64,000 bases of DNA from an uncultured Clostridia bacterium (GCA_947584415.1 CANPWN010000003.1:1-64000); one strand, 5' to 3'; positions 1-10,018 are shown, counted from the first letter of the stretch. Numbers and translations: made by a program. Notes: generated by a model not told the origin, from the sequence alone.

Positions 1-64
1 GCAAAAAGCCTTTACAACTTCCTAAGTCCCGTCCACAAGCCTTAAAGCAACAACAAAACAAAAG

Positions 65-89
65 GAGAAGGCATAAACCTTCTCTTTTT
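65..89 (+). terminator. Rho-independent terminator for an upstream gene
   Basis: GAGAAGG-cataaa-CCTTCTC hairpin followed by T-run. Confidence 0.6.
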
Positions 90-255
90 CTTGTTTTATC
101 TTATAATTTGTGTTATACTGATATAGTGACATGAATGATTATAAATCCTGCGCCAATTAAAACTTTATGGTTCGGATTTGATATCGTTTGTCGCACCATG
201 CAAACAAAAGCAGCACTTCGAAGATTTTCCCGGCGGAATTCCATAAGGAGGAAAA

Positions 256-954
256 GTGAAAATTCTTGTTTTTAGCGACATTCATGGAAATTTGAATTGT
301 TTAAAAACACTTATTGACACTGATGACTGGAAAAATGCCAGCCTTAGGATTTTTCTCGGCGACGCGTGTGTGTGCTTTAATAGGCCCAACGAATGCATTG
401 ACTTGCTGCAAAAACTTGACTGCAAAAAAATCTTAGGCAACAATGACCAATATGCTTGCGACCACATCCCAAAAATCAACTATGACGCCCTGCCCGCCGG
501 CAAGCTTGAACAACTTGACTATATGTGCAAAGCCATCACCGAGGAAAACAAGCAAAAGGCTCGCTCGTGGCAAAAAGATATTTCTATGGAACTTTTTGGA
601 AAAAAGTTTTATTTCACACACTATGTTTGGGAAAAGCGAAATGGTGATGAAAATGTGCTCACCACACCAAAAGAAAAATCCTTCTGCGTGAGAGCAAAGA
701 TGTTTGAAAACATTGATGCGGACTATTATTTCTTTGGGCATGAGCATAAGGAAAATCATTTCACAGATGGCAAAAAGCACTTCTATTGCCTCGGTTCGCT
801 CGGGCTGGTTAACCCTGGATACTATCTCATCATTAATGTTGACGAAAGCGGCGTTAAAGTGACAGAAAAATATCTTGTTCACAATATTAAAGAAGAAATT
901 GACCTCATGAAAAAAGCCGGCTATCAATACAACAAAAAGCGCTTTCCGGATTAA
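256..954 (+). CDS. YfcE/MJ0936-type metallophosphoesterase
   Basis: GTG start with aaggagg SD; N-term KILVFSDIHGN, later GNND and FGHEH phosphoesterase motifs. Confidence 0.85.
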   Translation: MKILVFSDIHGNLNCLKTLIDTDDWKNASLRIFLGDACVCFNRPNECIDLLQKLDCKKILGNNDQYACDHIPKINYDALPAGKLEQLDYMCKAITEENKQKARSWQKDISMELFGKKFYFTHYVWEKRNGDENVLTTPKEKSFCVRAKMFENIDADYYFFGHEHKENHFTDGKKHFYCLGSLGLVNPGYYLIINVDESGVKVTEKYLVHNIKEEIDLMKKAGYQYNKKRFPD

Positions 955-1012
955 AAGAGGAAAATATTTGTAAGTTTTCGCTAATTTATGTTAAAATTTC
1001 TTTGGAGGGAAA

Positions 1013-1483
1013 ATGGATATTAGTTTTAAAACCGAAGAAGGCAGATTTAATTTCAGAGTTTCTGCTTACATAACTTGCGGCGACAAAATGCTTTTACAAG
1101 AAACCAAAGGTCAGGATTTTTACAATCTGGTTGGCGGCAGAGTTCACCTCGGCGAAAGCACAAAAGATGCCATAAAAAGAGAAATCAAAGAGGAACTTGG
1201 CGTCTGCGTCAAAAATCCAAAACTGTTTGAAATCACCGAAAACTTTTTTGACTGGCAGGGACTTAAGGTTCATGAGTTGGGATTTTTCTATCATGTTGAA
1301 CTCGCAAAAAAATATTTGAAAACGCTGGAACATTTGCCTATCCTCGACCACGCGGACAAGCAAACTGCATTTTGGGTGGATAAAAAGGACATAAAAAAAT
1401 ATAACTGCAAACCTGAATTTATTTACAAATTCACATCTTCAGATTTGTCGCAAATACATCACAACGAAAGAAGAGAAAATTGA
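1013..1483 (+). CDS. NUDIX hydrolase
   Basis: Nudix box GGRVHLGESTKDAIKREIKEELGV; good SD (tttggaggg). Confidence 0.9.
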   Translation: MDISFKTEEGRFNFRVSAYITCGDKMLLQETKGQDFYNLVGGRVHLGESTKDAIKREIKEELGVCVKNPKLFEITENFFDWQGLKVHELGFFYHVELAKKYLKTLEHLPILDHADKQTAFWVDKKDIKKYNCKPEFIYKFTSSDLSQIHHNERREN

Positions 1484-2274
1484 TGACCAACAAAAAACTT
1501 GAAAAAACAACTTATGATTGCCAAATTGGGATGTATTTTTCAAAAATAATATCACTCCAAAATGGTTTTATCATTTACTCTGACACAGTTTTGTCGCCTG
1601 AGTGGAATTTTCTGTTTGGTTTTCATGCAAAAAATGTGGAAGAATTTGAAAAAGTTCTGTGCGAAGCAAAAACAGTTTTTAAAAAAATTGGAAGAGCGCC
1701 AGCCTTCACAATATCTCCGCTCTGCAAAATCAGTCAAAAGGTGAAAGCACACATCTTAAAAACCTATTCACAACGAGGAGATGTTGCGACTATGGTCACA
1801 AAGAAGATTTGCTCACATCACACATCACCAAAAGGATATTCTTTCAAAAAAATTGACAATCAAAAGGAAAAAGAAATTTTTGTCCAAACTTTTTCAACTT
1901 CCAAGTCCCAGACCCTGCCAGATGATGTTTACTCCCCTTTGCCAGAATATTTTTCAGACGCGCTAAAAAAATCTTTTGACAACAAAACTGATTGGAATTT
2001 TGAACATTATTTGAGTTTGTATCGTTCCAAACCTGTTGGCATGGTATCATGTTGTGTCAAATCAAATCTTTGCGGACTATATGGCGGCGGCACATATGTC
2101 AAACACAGAAGCAAAGGAGTTTTTTCAAATCTATTAAAATTTGTCTCTGACGACATGAAGCAAAGAGGCGTCAAATTTTATTTTTTAATTGCAGAGAAAG
2201 ACACAAAAAACGAAACTTTTTATAATCATTTGGGCTTTAAAGAAAAATTTTCCAGCAAATTATTTGAATTTTGA
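1483..2274 (+). CDS. GNAT-family N-acetyltransferase
   Basis: ATG overlaps the NUDIX stop (TGATG); C-term LCGLYGGGTYVKHRSKGVFSNLLKFVSDD is GNAT-like. Confidence 0.6.
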   Translation: MTNKKLEKTTYDCQIGMYFSKIISLQNGFIIYSDTVLSPEWNFLFGFHAKNVEEFEKVLCEAKTVFKKIGRAPAFTISPLCKISQKVKAHILKTYSQRGDVATMVTKKICSHHTSPKGYSFKKIDNQKEKEIFVQTFSTSKSQTLPDDVYSPLPEYFSDALKKSFDNKTDWNFEHYLSLYRSKPVGMVSCCVKSNLCGLYGGGTYVKHRSKGVFSNLLKFVSDDMKQRGVKFYFLIAEKDTKNETFYNHLGFKEKFSSKLFEF

Positions 2275-2309
2275 TTGGTGAAGATTTATGTTTTTTGTAT
2301 AATAAAAAC

Positions 2310-2789
2310 ATGGAAGCCGAAGTTGTAAAAAGCAAGATGACAAAAGATGTGATTGAAAAGATTATCGAGATTGATAAGCATTTTTATCACAAAAACTATG
2401 AAAAAGAATGGTATTTTACTCGTTATAACGACAAAAATGAGATTTTTCTGTTGAAAGCCAATGGCCAAATTGTCGGCTATGCAAACATCATTTCAATCTC
2501 AAAAAAACTTTTTGATGACATCTTAAACTTCAAATATGAGGACGATTACTCCTTCCCCGAAACCGAAGTCAATGTGAGGTCAAATTATTTTTATCTGCCT
2601 TCAATTTTGGTGCTTAACGAATTTCGTCAGTTTTCTGTGCCACTCATCAAGCGCATTGCGACTGAAATTGAATCGCTAAAAAACTTCGTCGCAATTACAG
2701 TCTCTCGCGAAGGCGAAACTTTGGCAAGGCTGATATTAAAGCCAAAAACGAACTCAAAAATAAAAGTGTTTTTTAAGGAGGAAAAATGA
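2310..2789 (+). CDS. GNAT-like acetyltransferase
   Basis: ORF; KEWYFTRYNDKNEIFLLKANGQIVGYANI fits a GNAT N-terminal half; ATG preferred over the TTG at 2271. Confidence 0.5.
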   Translation: MEAEVVKSKMTKDVIEKIIEIDKHFYHKNYEKEWYFTRYNDKNEIFLLKANGQIVGYANIISISKKLFDDILNFKYEDDYSFPETEVNVRSNYFYLPSILVLNEFRQFSVPLIKRIATEIESLKNFVAITVSREGETLARLILKPKTNSKIKVFFKEEK

Positions 2790-3559
2790 AACTTGTTTAC
2801 ACTAGCAATTTGGGATGTCCGTATGATGACGGAAAGATGGTTAAAGCAGCAACCATAGACAACTCGAATGGATTTGTTGATGTTTTAAAAAAACTGATTA
2901 TTAAAACTGGCACTTTCATGTTCATTTCCAATCGCTGGGAAAAGGAAACCCCGCCTTCTCAACCAAAAGATGAGGTTTTTAATGACTATCATTACACAAA
3001 TGAGGAGTTTGCCAAGGCGACCTATGAAACATTTTGCAATTCAGGTTTTAAATTCAAAAAACTTATCCTCGTTGACTGCGAATATGATGGCGATTTTGAA
3101 AAGGATTTAAAAAACTCAGACTTCATTTTCATCCAAAACGGGCATACACCAAGAGGGCTTAAAATCTTAAAAAAATTGAAGTTTGAAAAATTCATTAAAT
3201 CTTTTGACGGAGTTGTTCTTTTCTGCGGAACTGCAGCAAAACTTCCTGCAACCAAAGTGCTTTCAACTCACCATGGAAATTTGCAAGAGTTTGAAATAGA
3301 AAAGGGACTTGGGCTGAAAAATTACTCCGTTCGTCCGCACACTGACATCAAAACGAAATATGCTTTTAACAAAAAATATCGAAACCGCATCAAACTCATA
3401 AAAGAATTTTCAAAATCCATACCCGTCATTGCTATGGGTGCAAAGCACTTTGTTGTGGATGACGGAAAACTAACGTTCTATGGCAAAAATAAGATGTTTG
3501 TAAATGGCAAGGCGAAAAACATAACTGAAACAAACATTAAAAATCTTTTCAAACTCTAA
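2786..3559 (+). CDS. Peptidase S51-like / class I glutamine amidotransferase-like protein
   Basis: ATGA overlap with previous gene; NSDFIFIQNGHTPRGLKILKK, then FCGTAAKLPATKV at the nucleophile-elbow position. Confidence 0.5.
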   Translation: MKLVYTSNLGCPYDDGKMVKAATIDNSNGFVDVLKKLIIKTGTFMFISNRWEKETPPSQPKDEVFNDYHYTNEEFAKATYETFCNSGFKFKKLILVDCEYDGDFEKDLKNSDFIFIQNGHTPRGLKILKKLKFEKFIKSFDGVVLFCGTAAKLPATKVLSTHHGNLQEFEIEKGLGLKNYSVRPHTDIKTKYAFNKKYRNRIKLIKEFSKSIPVIAMGAKHFVVDDGKLTFYGKNKMFVNGKAKNITETNIKNLFKL

Positions 3560-3607
3560 TTTAATTTACACAAAAAGAGTAAAAAAATGAAATATTTTTA
3601 AAAAAAT

Positions 3608-3632
3608 GGCGGTTTTGGCCGCCTTTTCTTTT
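3608..3632 (+). terminator. Rho-independent terminator
   Basis: GGCGG-ttttgg-CCGCC then T-rich run. Confidence 0.6.
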
Positions 3633-3678
3633 TATTTTTGTTTTTTTCTGTGTATAATAAACTTAAAGAGGTGAAAAT

Positions 3679-5037
3679 ATGAAAACAAATTTGTGGGAAG
3701 CGTATCTAATAAAAAGAGACGAAGTTGAAACTTTTTGTGATGGTTACAAAAACTTTTTGTCTTCTTGCAAGACTGAACGCGAGTGCATCAAATACGCTGT
3801 TAAACAGGCAAAGGCGCACGGATTCAAAAGCCTAAATGACCTAATGAAGAAAAACGGCAAACTTAAGCCGGGTGACAAAGTCTATGCCATCAATATGGAC
3901 AAAGCCATTGTTTTGTTTGTTGTCGGCAAACAGCCTATTGAAAACGGCATCAATATTGTTGGTGCGCACATTGACAGCCCTAGGCTTGACCTTAAGGCAC
4001 AGCCACTGTTTGAGAGCCAAGGCTTCTGCATGCTTGACACACATTACTATGGCGGAATCAAAAAATATCAGTGGATTGCAATGCCTCTCGCTGTGCATGG
4101 AGTTGTTGTGAGAAAGGACGGCACGAAAGAGGATGTTGTGTTTGGGGAAGATGGGCCTGTGCTTGCCATAACCGACCTTTTGCCTCACCTTGAAAACAAG
4201 GAGAAAGAAGACAAGAAGGACATCAAAGGAGAAGATTTAAATTTGATTGCTGGCAATATCCCTCTTGCTAAAGCAAAAGAGGACAAAGTTAAAGCCTTCA
4301 TCTTGAACATTTTGAAGGAAAAGAACATTTCCGAGGACGACCTATTCTCTGCAGAACTTGAAGTTGTGCCTTCTGGAAAGGCGCGTGACTGCGGACTGGA
4401 CGGAAGCATGATTATTGGCTACGGCCATGATGACCGCGTTTGTGCTTACACTGCCCTTCAATCATTGTTCACTGTTGAAAAGCCAGATGTAAGCACCGTT
4501 TGTCTGCTCGTCGACAAAGAAGAAATTGGCTCTGTTGGTGCAACCGGCATGGAGAGTATGTATTTTGAAAACGCACTCGCCGAAATTATGAACCTCTGCG
4601 GACAATACAACGAACTTTCTCTTCGCCGCACTCTCAACCGCTCAAAAATGCTTTCGAGTGATGTCACCGCAGCGGTCGACCCAATCTATGTTGACCCTTA
4701 CAATGTCCAAACTGATGCTCACCTGTCGCATGGCATAAGTTTCAACAAGTTCACTGGTCACCGCGGAAAATCAGGAGCAAATGACGCAAACCCTGAGTTT
4801 ATTGCACATCTGCGTGCCTGCCTAGACAAAGCGAACATCAGATATCAAGCCACCGAAATGGGCAAAGTTGACCAGGGCGGCGGCGGAACAATTGCCTATA
4901 TCATGGCAAAATATGGCATGGATGTTATAGATGCCGGCGTTCCAGTATTGAGCATGCACGCCCCATGGGAAATTGTAAGCAAGGTTGATGTCTATGAAAC
5001 TTTCCGCGCCTACCAAGCCTTTTACAATATGAAATAA
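3679..5037 (+). CDS. M18-family aminopeptidase
   Basis: VGAHIDSPRLDLK, DKEEIGSVGATGMES, VPVLSMHAPWE metal/active-site motifs. Confidence 0.9.
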   Translation: MKTNLWEAYLIKRDEVETFCDGYKNFLSSCKTERECIKYAVKQAKAHGFKSLNDLMKKNGKLKPGDKVYAINMDKAIVLFVVGKQPIENGINIVGAHIDSPRLDLKAQPLFESQGFCMLDTHYYGGIKKYQWIAMPLAVHGVVVRKDGTKEDVVFGEDGPVLAITDLLPHLENKEKEDKKDIKGEDLNLIAGNIPLAKAKEDKVKAFILNILKEKNISEDDLFSAELEVVPSGKARDCGLDGSMIIGYGHDDRVCAYTALQSLFTVEKPDVSTVCLLVDKEEIGSVGATGMESMYFENALAEIMNLCGQYNELSLRRTLNRSKMLSSDVTAAVDPIYVDPYNVQTDAHLSHGISFNKFTGHRGKSGANDANPEFIAHLRACLDKANIRYQATEMGKVDQGGGGTIAYIMAKYGMDVIDAGVPVLSMHAPWEIVSKVDVYETFRAYQAFYNMK

Positions 5038-5040
5038 AAA

Positions 5041-5064
5041 CAAGGCAAAAGCCTTGTTTTTTTT
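5041..5064. terminator. Rho-independent terminator
   Basis: CAAGGC-aaaa-GCCTTG followed by T8. Confidence 0.75.
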
Positions 5065-5065
5065 G

Positions 5066-7066
5066 TTAGGTTGCAGCAGTGAAACCTTTGTTTTTGAGAT
5101 ATGTTTCAACGGATGTCGTTGTGGCGTGATTGCCCGCCCACAAATTCCATCGTAATGCTGGGTAGCCTTCATTCAATGTCGCTCCGCATATCCATTGGCT
5201 GTCTGTAAAACCTGTGTAATAATTTTTTATAGTGGCAGTTTCAACCGTGTTTGACATATAGACACCAGCGTATGTATTGGTTGAAGACGTTGATTTATTC
5301 CAACACAAATCTGCAATGGTTGGAGCATAAACCGGGTGACCTTGAAATTGCACGTTCAGATTGTGGGTATATTGACATGTTCCTCTAAATGATGAATCCG
5401 TCACCGTAATTTTTGTGCCAGAGCCCTGACTTACAGCAAATATCGCAGTTGGCGTGTCAATTCCGCCGCTCACAACATTTCCAACAATTTCGACTTGGGA
5501 TATGTTTATATTATTATATCCTGAATCCATAACAAGCACGGCCACAGGCTGAGGGTCGCTTGAACCGCTCGTTGGCGTATTGTTGTTTGTCAGAGAACAA
5601 GTGATATACATATTTTTGAAGTTTGAGCTTATAAAAGTAGTCCCCGCAAATGAAATGGATTGGGTGTTATCACAAGATAAGTTCCAATTTAAAATATTTA
5701 AGTTTTGTATTGTCCCCCATATTTGGTCAATAAAATGTGCTGCATTGAAGTTTTGTATGATATGCCCCTGCCCATCAAATGTGCCACGGAACTCTTTGAT
5801 AGGTGTCCAAGTCTTGCCTGTGAAATCTATGTCCTTGTCAAGGAAAAATTTATCCGACGTGGAAAATGTCCCGCCCGCATTTGTGAAATCTGACATCGCT
5901 TGAAGCCCTGTGAAGTCGGTGATGTGATAACCATCTGTCTTTTTTGTTATGCCGGGATATTTGCTGAGATTGCTGTCAAAAGGCACAGCTGGATGTGGGT
6001 CATAGTTTACAGTGACCACTGGGCGTATTCCTGGAACAAGAGATGATGGGCTATAACTGTCAGAATCCCACACACCCTGAAAATTGATGGTTGCAAAGCC
6101 ACCATGAGTCCAATATGGAGCGGTAAGCTGGCCAAAAAAATTACAATATGCACCATTTCCAATAGCAAAATCAGAAACTATTCCCAGCGGCCCATAAAAA
6201 TCGGAACCACTCGTATACTGAATACTTAAAAAATAATCCGATTTAGACCCCATATCAAAGTATTCACTATCGAAGTCATCTAAACAACTCGCATTGCAAG
6301 ATACATGTGTCTCCAAAGTATCCTGCAAAGAATATATAAACATATCTAAAAACATATTGACATATTCATTATAACCTTCTTCGAAAGGAAGCCCTCCCAT
6401 CAAAATTGTGTTTGAGATAAGTTTGATGGTTGTTAATGAAGTGCAATTGTCTGGATTTGTGCCATCAATCACCCAAAATATGGCTGGCTCAACTTTAAAC
6501 CACTTTATATCTCCATCTGCTCCCTGGAATTCAAGTGCCCCACTCCCAGCATAAGCATGAGCAGCCCCATCGCTTTTGTTCAATTTTTGTGCTCCACGAA
6601 CATAAAAATCTCCATTGTATTCGTATTCCCACCAGAGATAACTATCATCAAAGCCATTCAAAATATAATCGCTTCCGGGATATCCCATACCGGTTTCAAT
6701 CATCTGTCCTGCCTGATATTCTGCCTCAAGTATGTCATTCATAGCATTTCCAACATAGGTCTGCGGATACCTGCCAAGATAAGTATAGTGATATGTGACA
6801 TTGTTAATCGTTTCCTTATACCAAGTCATGTTTGGTGGAAAGGTAGGCCAGCCGGCTGCGGTTATTGTGGATGGAGATGAAGGCGTTGCAAAAAGATTTG
6901 AAATGTTTGGAAAACAAAATAATGACAATATAAAAGCCAAGGCTAATGAAAAAATATTTTTCAAAAGGCTTGGCTTATTTTGAAAATGTGGATAACTTTT
7001 AGTTAGGCAGTAAGGTTGCCCCCCCCCCGGTGGGTAACAAAATGTTGCATTATTCCCTCGCTTCAA
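5066..7066 (-). CDS. Secreted surface protein with GLUG-/adhesin-like region; start ambiguous because of a G10 tract
   Basis: Signal-peptide-like LLKNIFSLALAFILSLFCFPNISNLFA; FRGTFDGQGHIIQNFN (GLUG-like). As given, only a TTG start at 7066 is in frame; the better ATG (7048-7050) is out of frame. Confidence 0.7.
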   Translation of the reverse strand: MKRGNNATFCYPPGGGQPYCLTKSYPHFQNKPSLLKNIFSLALAFILSLFCFPNISNLFATPSSPSTITAAGWPTFPPNMTWYKETINNVTYHYTYLGRYPQTYVGNAMNDILEAEYQAGQMIETGMGYPGSDYILNGFDDSYLWWEYEYNGDFYVRGAQKLNKSDGAAHAYAGSGALEFQGADGDIKWFKVEPAIFWVIDGTNPDNCTSLTTIKLISNTILMGGLPFEEGYNEYVNMFLDMFIYSLQDTLETHVSCNASCLDDFDSEYFDMGSKSDYFLSIQYTSGSDFYGPLGIVSDFAIGNGAYCNFFGQLTAPYWTHGGFATINFQGVWDSDSYSPSSLVPGIRPVVTVNYDPHPAVPFDSNLSKYPGITKKTDGYHITDFTGLQAMSDFTNAGGTFSTSDKFFLDKDIDFTGKTWTPIKEFRGTFDGQGHIIQNFNAAHFIDQIWGTIQNLNILNWNLSCDNTQSISFAGTTFISSNFKNMYITCSLTNNNTPTSGSSDPQPVAVLVMDSGYNNINISQVEIVGNVVSGGIDTPTAIFAVSQGSGTKITVTDSSFRGTCQYTHNLNVQFQGHPVYAPTIADLCWNKSTSSTNTYAGVYMSNTVETATIKNYYTGFTDSQWICGATLNEGYPALRWNLWAGNHATTTSVETYLKNKGFTAAT
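7019..7028 (-). repeat. G10 homopolymer (C10 on + strand) inside the 5' coding region
   Basis: Read directly: gttg-CCCCCCCCCC-ggtggg. Confidence 0.9.
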
Positions 7067-7168
7067 ATATCAAAATGTGGATATCTTTACATTATTATAA
7101 ACAAATTAAGTCAAAAAACAAAATAAATTGGAGGAAAATTCTATTTTTCTTGCAAAATTGCTAAAATA

Positions 7169-7246
7169 TTATTTTTCACGGTAGATGACGGCAACTGTTC
7201 CATCATCTTTGTTAAGCAAAAAGCAACCTGCTTTTATTGTTTTCAT
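7169..7246 (-). pseudogene. 25-aa stub resembling a NUDIX N-terminus
   Basis: ggagag SD then ATG: MKTIKAGCFLLNKDDGTVAVIYREK*. Confidence 0.35.
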
Positions 7247-7358
7247 ATTCTCTCCAGAACAATATTAACATAAATGGGCTAAAAATCAAAATAACAGGGT
7301 TGTTTTGCAAGACTTTTTCTGTTTTTTATGCTAAAATAGAGTGAAATATGGAGGAAAT

Positions 7359-8183
7359 ATGAAAAAATCTGCAAAATTATCTATTGTTGCGGGTGCTCTT
7401 GCGCTTTGCACTTGTTTTGGAGTGGTGGCGCTTTCTGGCTGCAACAAAGGCTCTTCCTTTGACCCATGGGCAAACATGACCGCAACAACTTATCATGACT
7501 TTTCAACTCACACAAACAGTTATGAATTAGGTCTTAACGCGAAGTTAGGCGGAATTAAAGCACAAAAGGCCATTGAAACCGACTCTTCACAATTCAATTA
7601 CACTTTGCATTACAAAATCACGGATAATAAGGAATATGCCTATTATGAATTTAATGGAACAGAGGATGTTCCTGACGGCTCAACAAAAACTCTCAATGCA
7701 AAGATTTGGCTGATTGACAACATCATGTATGTTGACAATGGCGAAATGAAATACTCCGCCCCTTATCAAAAGGGACTTGAAGATATCCCAACTGATAACA
7801 CTTCCCCTGAATATGTAATTTTCAACAAAAGCCTTGATTCTGCAATTTCAGACCTTTCCAAAATTGATAGTCTGGCCAAACCTGCTGAACTCAACAACAG
7901 AATTCGCTCACATCTTGAATATTCTGTCATTTACAAAACCACAACTGATGAGGCAAATTATTACAAGATTGATTATAACCATGCCGAAACTTTGGGAGCA
8001 AGTTTGAAAACAACCAATTTTGTCTATCGCTTTGGCTTTTACAAACAAAGCCTTTCGTTCTTTGGAGATTTGACCATAATAACAGAAGATGGAGTGACAA
8101 CAAAAACAGATACAACTTATGAAGCCTTGACTGCAGCAATAACCCTGCCAGGTCAACAAAAAGATTGGCCATCAATAATATAA
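7359..8183 (+). CDS. Putative lipoprotein
   Basis: SD ggagg then MKKSAKLSIVAGALALCTCFGVVALSGC lipobox. Confidence 0.8.
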   Translation: MKKSAKLSIVAGALALCTCFGVVALSGCNKGSSFDPWANMTATTYHDFSTHTNSYELGLNAKLGGIKAQKAIETDSSQFNYTLHYKITDNKEYAYYEFNGTEDVPDGSTKTLNAKIWLIDNIMYVDNGEMKYSAPYQKGLEDIPTDNTSPEYVIFNKSLDSAISDLSKIDSLAKPAELNNRIRSHLEYSVIYKTTTDEANYYKIDYNHAETLGASLKTTNFVYRFGFYKQSLSFFGDLTIITEDGVTTKTDTTYEALTAAITLPGQQKDWPSII

Positions 8184-8192
8184 AACAAAAAG

Positions 8193-8212
8193 CAGCCTTT
8201 AGGCTGTTTTTG
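8193..8212. terminator. Terminator between convergent genes
   Basis: CAGCC-ttta-GGCTG then T5. Confidence 0.6.
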
Positions 8213-8480
8213 TGTCGTTCTTTTCTTGCTGCGCTGCGGACTTGTATTGGCAACCGAGGTCCAACATCCCTTTTGAAAGAATTGGTGAAATGATAAGCCA
8301 AATTGCCGCAAGCATGATGATAACATAGATTGCAATTGCCCAACCACTGCGGAAGCCCGCGCATATCCAGCCAACAAGATTGAAATTGAAAATTCCAACA
8401 AGCCCCCAATTTAACGCACCGAGCAGTGTCAAAATGTAAGCAATGTAGTTGGCAATGATTATCCATTTTCTTCCTGACAT
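8199..8480 (-). CDS. DUF378-family small membrane protein
   Basis: SD ggaggg; NYIAYILTLLGALNWGLVGIFNFNLVGWICAG is the DUF378 pattern. Confidence 0.8.
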   Translation of the reverse strand: MSGRKWIIIANYIAYILTLLGALNWGLVGIFNFNLVGWICAGFRSGWAIAIYVIIMLAAIWLIISPILSKGMLDLGCQYKSAAQQEKNDTKTA

Positions 8481-8532
8481 AATTCCCTCCTTGAGAGTAT
8501 TGTGTGCAAAAAAGAAAAAATATAACAAAAAA

Positions 8533-8556
8533 ACGGCTTTGAGCCGTCTTTTTTTT
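8533..8556 (-). terminator. Rho-independent terminator, asnS
   Basis: ACGGCT-ttg-AGCCGT flanked by A and T runs. Confidence 0.65.
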
Positions 8557-9931
8557 ACAAATTTCCAACTGTTCTTGGGAACAAGAGCGCATCACGGATA
8601 TTTGAAACGCCGGTAACATACATAAGCATCCTTTCAAAACCAAGGCCAAAACCGCTGTGTGGTACTGAGCCAAATTTTCTTGTGTCCAGATATTGTGAAT
8701 AAGCCTCAAGTGGCATGTTGCGTTTTTTCATTGCTTTGACAAGTTTGTCATAGTCCGCCTCTCTTTCGCTGCAGCCAATGATTTCCCCTATGCCTGGAAC
8801 AAGCAAGTCGGTGGCGGCAACAGTTTTGCCATCCTTGTTTTGTTTCATATAAAAGGCTTTGATGTCGGCAGGATAGTTGACAACGAAAATTGGCTTTTTA
8901 AAATATTCGTCAGTCAAATATTTTTCATGCTCGGTTTGAAGATCGCAACCCCACTCGACTTTGTATTTAAATTCCTTCCCAGACTTTTTCAAAATTTCAA
9001 TAGCGTCAGTGTAATCCACTTTTCCAAAGTCACTTGCAAGCATTTTTTCAAGTTTTTCAATGAGTCCTTTCTCCACCCATTGGTCAAAATATTTCATCTC
9101 TTCTGGGCAGGCAGCAAGCACACTTCTTGTGATGGACTTAATGAAGTCCTCTGCAATTTCAATGATGTCATCAATCTCAGCGAAGGCTACTTCCGGTTCA
9201 ATCTGCCAAAACTCTGCTGCATGACGCGTTGTGTTGGAGTGCTCAGCACGGAAAGTTGGCCCAAAAGTGTAAATTTTTCCAAGTCCCATTGCCGCCATTT
9301 CGCCTTCAAGTTGAGCGGAAACCGTCAACCCTGCCTTCTTGCCGAAGAAGTCGTCCTTAAAATATTCTTCCTCCGTTTTGTAACTTGCGTTCCATGGCTG
9401 TGTGGTCAAGCGGAACATTTCACCTGCACCTTCACAGTCGCTGCCGGTGATGATTGGGGCATGAACATATTTGTAGCCATTTTTATGGAAATATTCGTGA
9501 ATTGCATAAGAAAGTTGGTCGCGAACAGCAAAAACCGCCTCAAAATACTTTGTTCGTGGCCTAAGATGTGGAATTGTCCTCAAAAATTCAAGCGTGTGAT
9601 GTTTCTTTTGAAGTGGATAGTCGCTTGGGCAGTCACCCAAAATTTCATATTTCTTAAGTCTAAAGTCAACAACATTGTTGCCCTCAGATTTTACAACATC
9701 ACCCACCATTTTAACTGATGCGCCGACTTTGAAGTAACCAATTTTGTTATCATCAAAAAGGCTTTTGTCAAGCACAACTTGAAGGTTATTTAAACTTGTT
9801 CCGTCATTAAGTTCAACAAAGCCAACAGTCTTTGAATTTCGCGAAGTCCTCACCCAGCCGCAAACTGTGGCCTCTTTGCCCAAAAATTTTTCAGGTTGTC
9901 TTAAAATGACTGCAATATCTGTGTGTTTCAT
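8555..9931 (-). CDS. asnS: Asparaginyl-tRNA synthetase
   Basis: Class II aaRS, OB-fold N-term (VCGWVRTSRNSKTVGFVELNDGT), ...FGLGFERMLMYVTGVSNIRDALLFPRT. Confidence 0.97.
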   Translation of the reverse strand: MKHTDIAVILRQPEKFLGKEATVCGWVRTSRNSKTVGFVELNDGTSLNNLQVVLDKSLFDDNKIGYFKVGASVKMVGDVVKSEGNNVVDFRLKKYEILGDCPSDYPLQKKHHTLEFLRTIPHLRPRTKYFEAVFAVRDQLSYAIHEYFHKNGYKYVHAPIITGSDCEGAGEMFRLTTQPWNASYKTEEEYFKDDFFGKKAGLTVSAQLEGEMAAMGLGKIYTFGPTFRAEHSNTTRHAAEFWQIEPEVAFAEIDDIIEIAEDFIKSITRSVLAACPEEMKYFDQWVEKGLIEKLEKMLASDFGKVDYTDAIEILKKSGKEFKYKVEWGCDLQTEHEKYLTDEYFKKPIFVVNYPADIKAFYMKQNKDGKTVAATDLLVPGIGEIIGCSEREADYDKLVKAMKKRNMPLEAYSQYLDTRKFGSVPHSGFGLGFERMLMYVTGVSNIRDALLFPRTVGNL

Positions 9932-10018
9932 CTTTCCTCCAAATATATTTTGAATATATCACAATTAAATTTTTTTTCCAAACAAATAAAAAGAAAAAAG
10001 CAGCATTTTAAAGCCGCT

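Noticed and set aside
7927-8709. 260-aa minus-strand ORF
   Set aside because: Overlaps the lipoprotein, the DUF378 gene and the asnS end in another frame; low-quality composition
8840-9718. 292-aa plus-strand ORF
   Set aside because: Entirely antisense to asnS; Cys/Phe-rich shadow translation
9932-10018. T-box leader upstream of asnS
   Set aside because: Intergenic space too short and no T-box sequence seen
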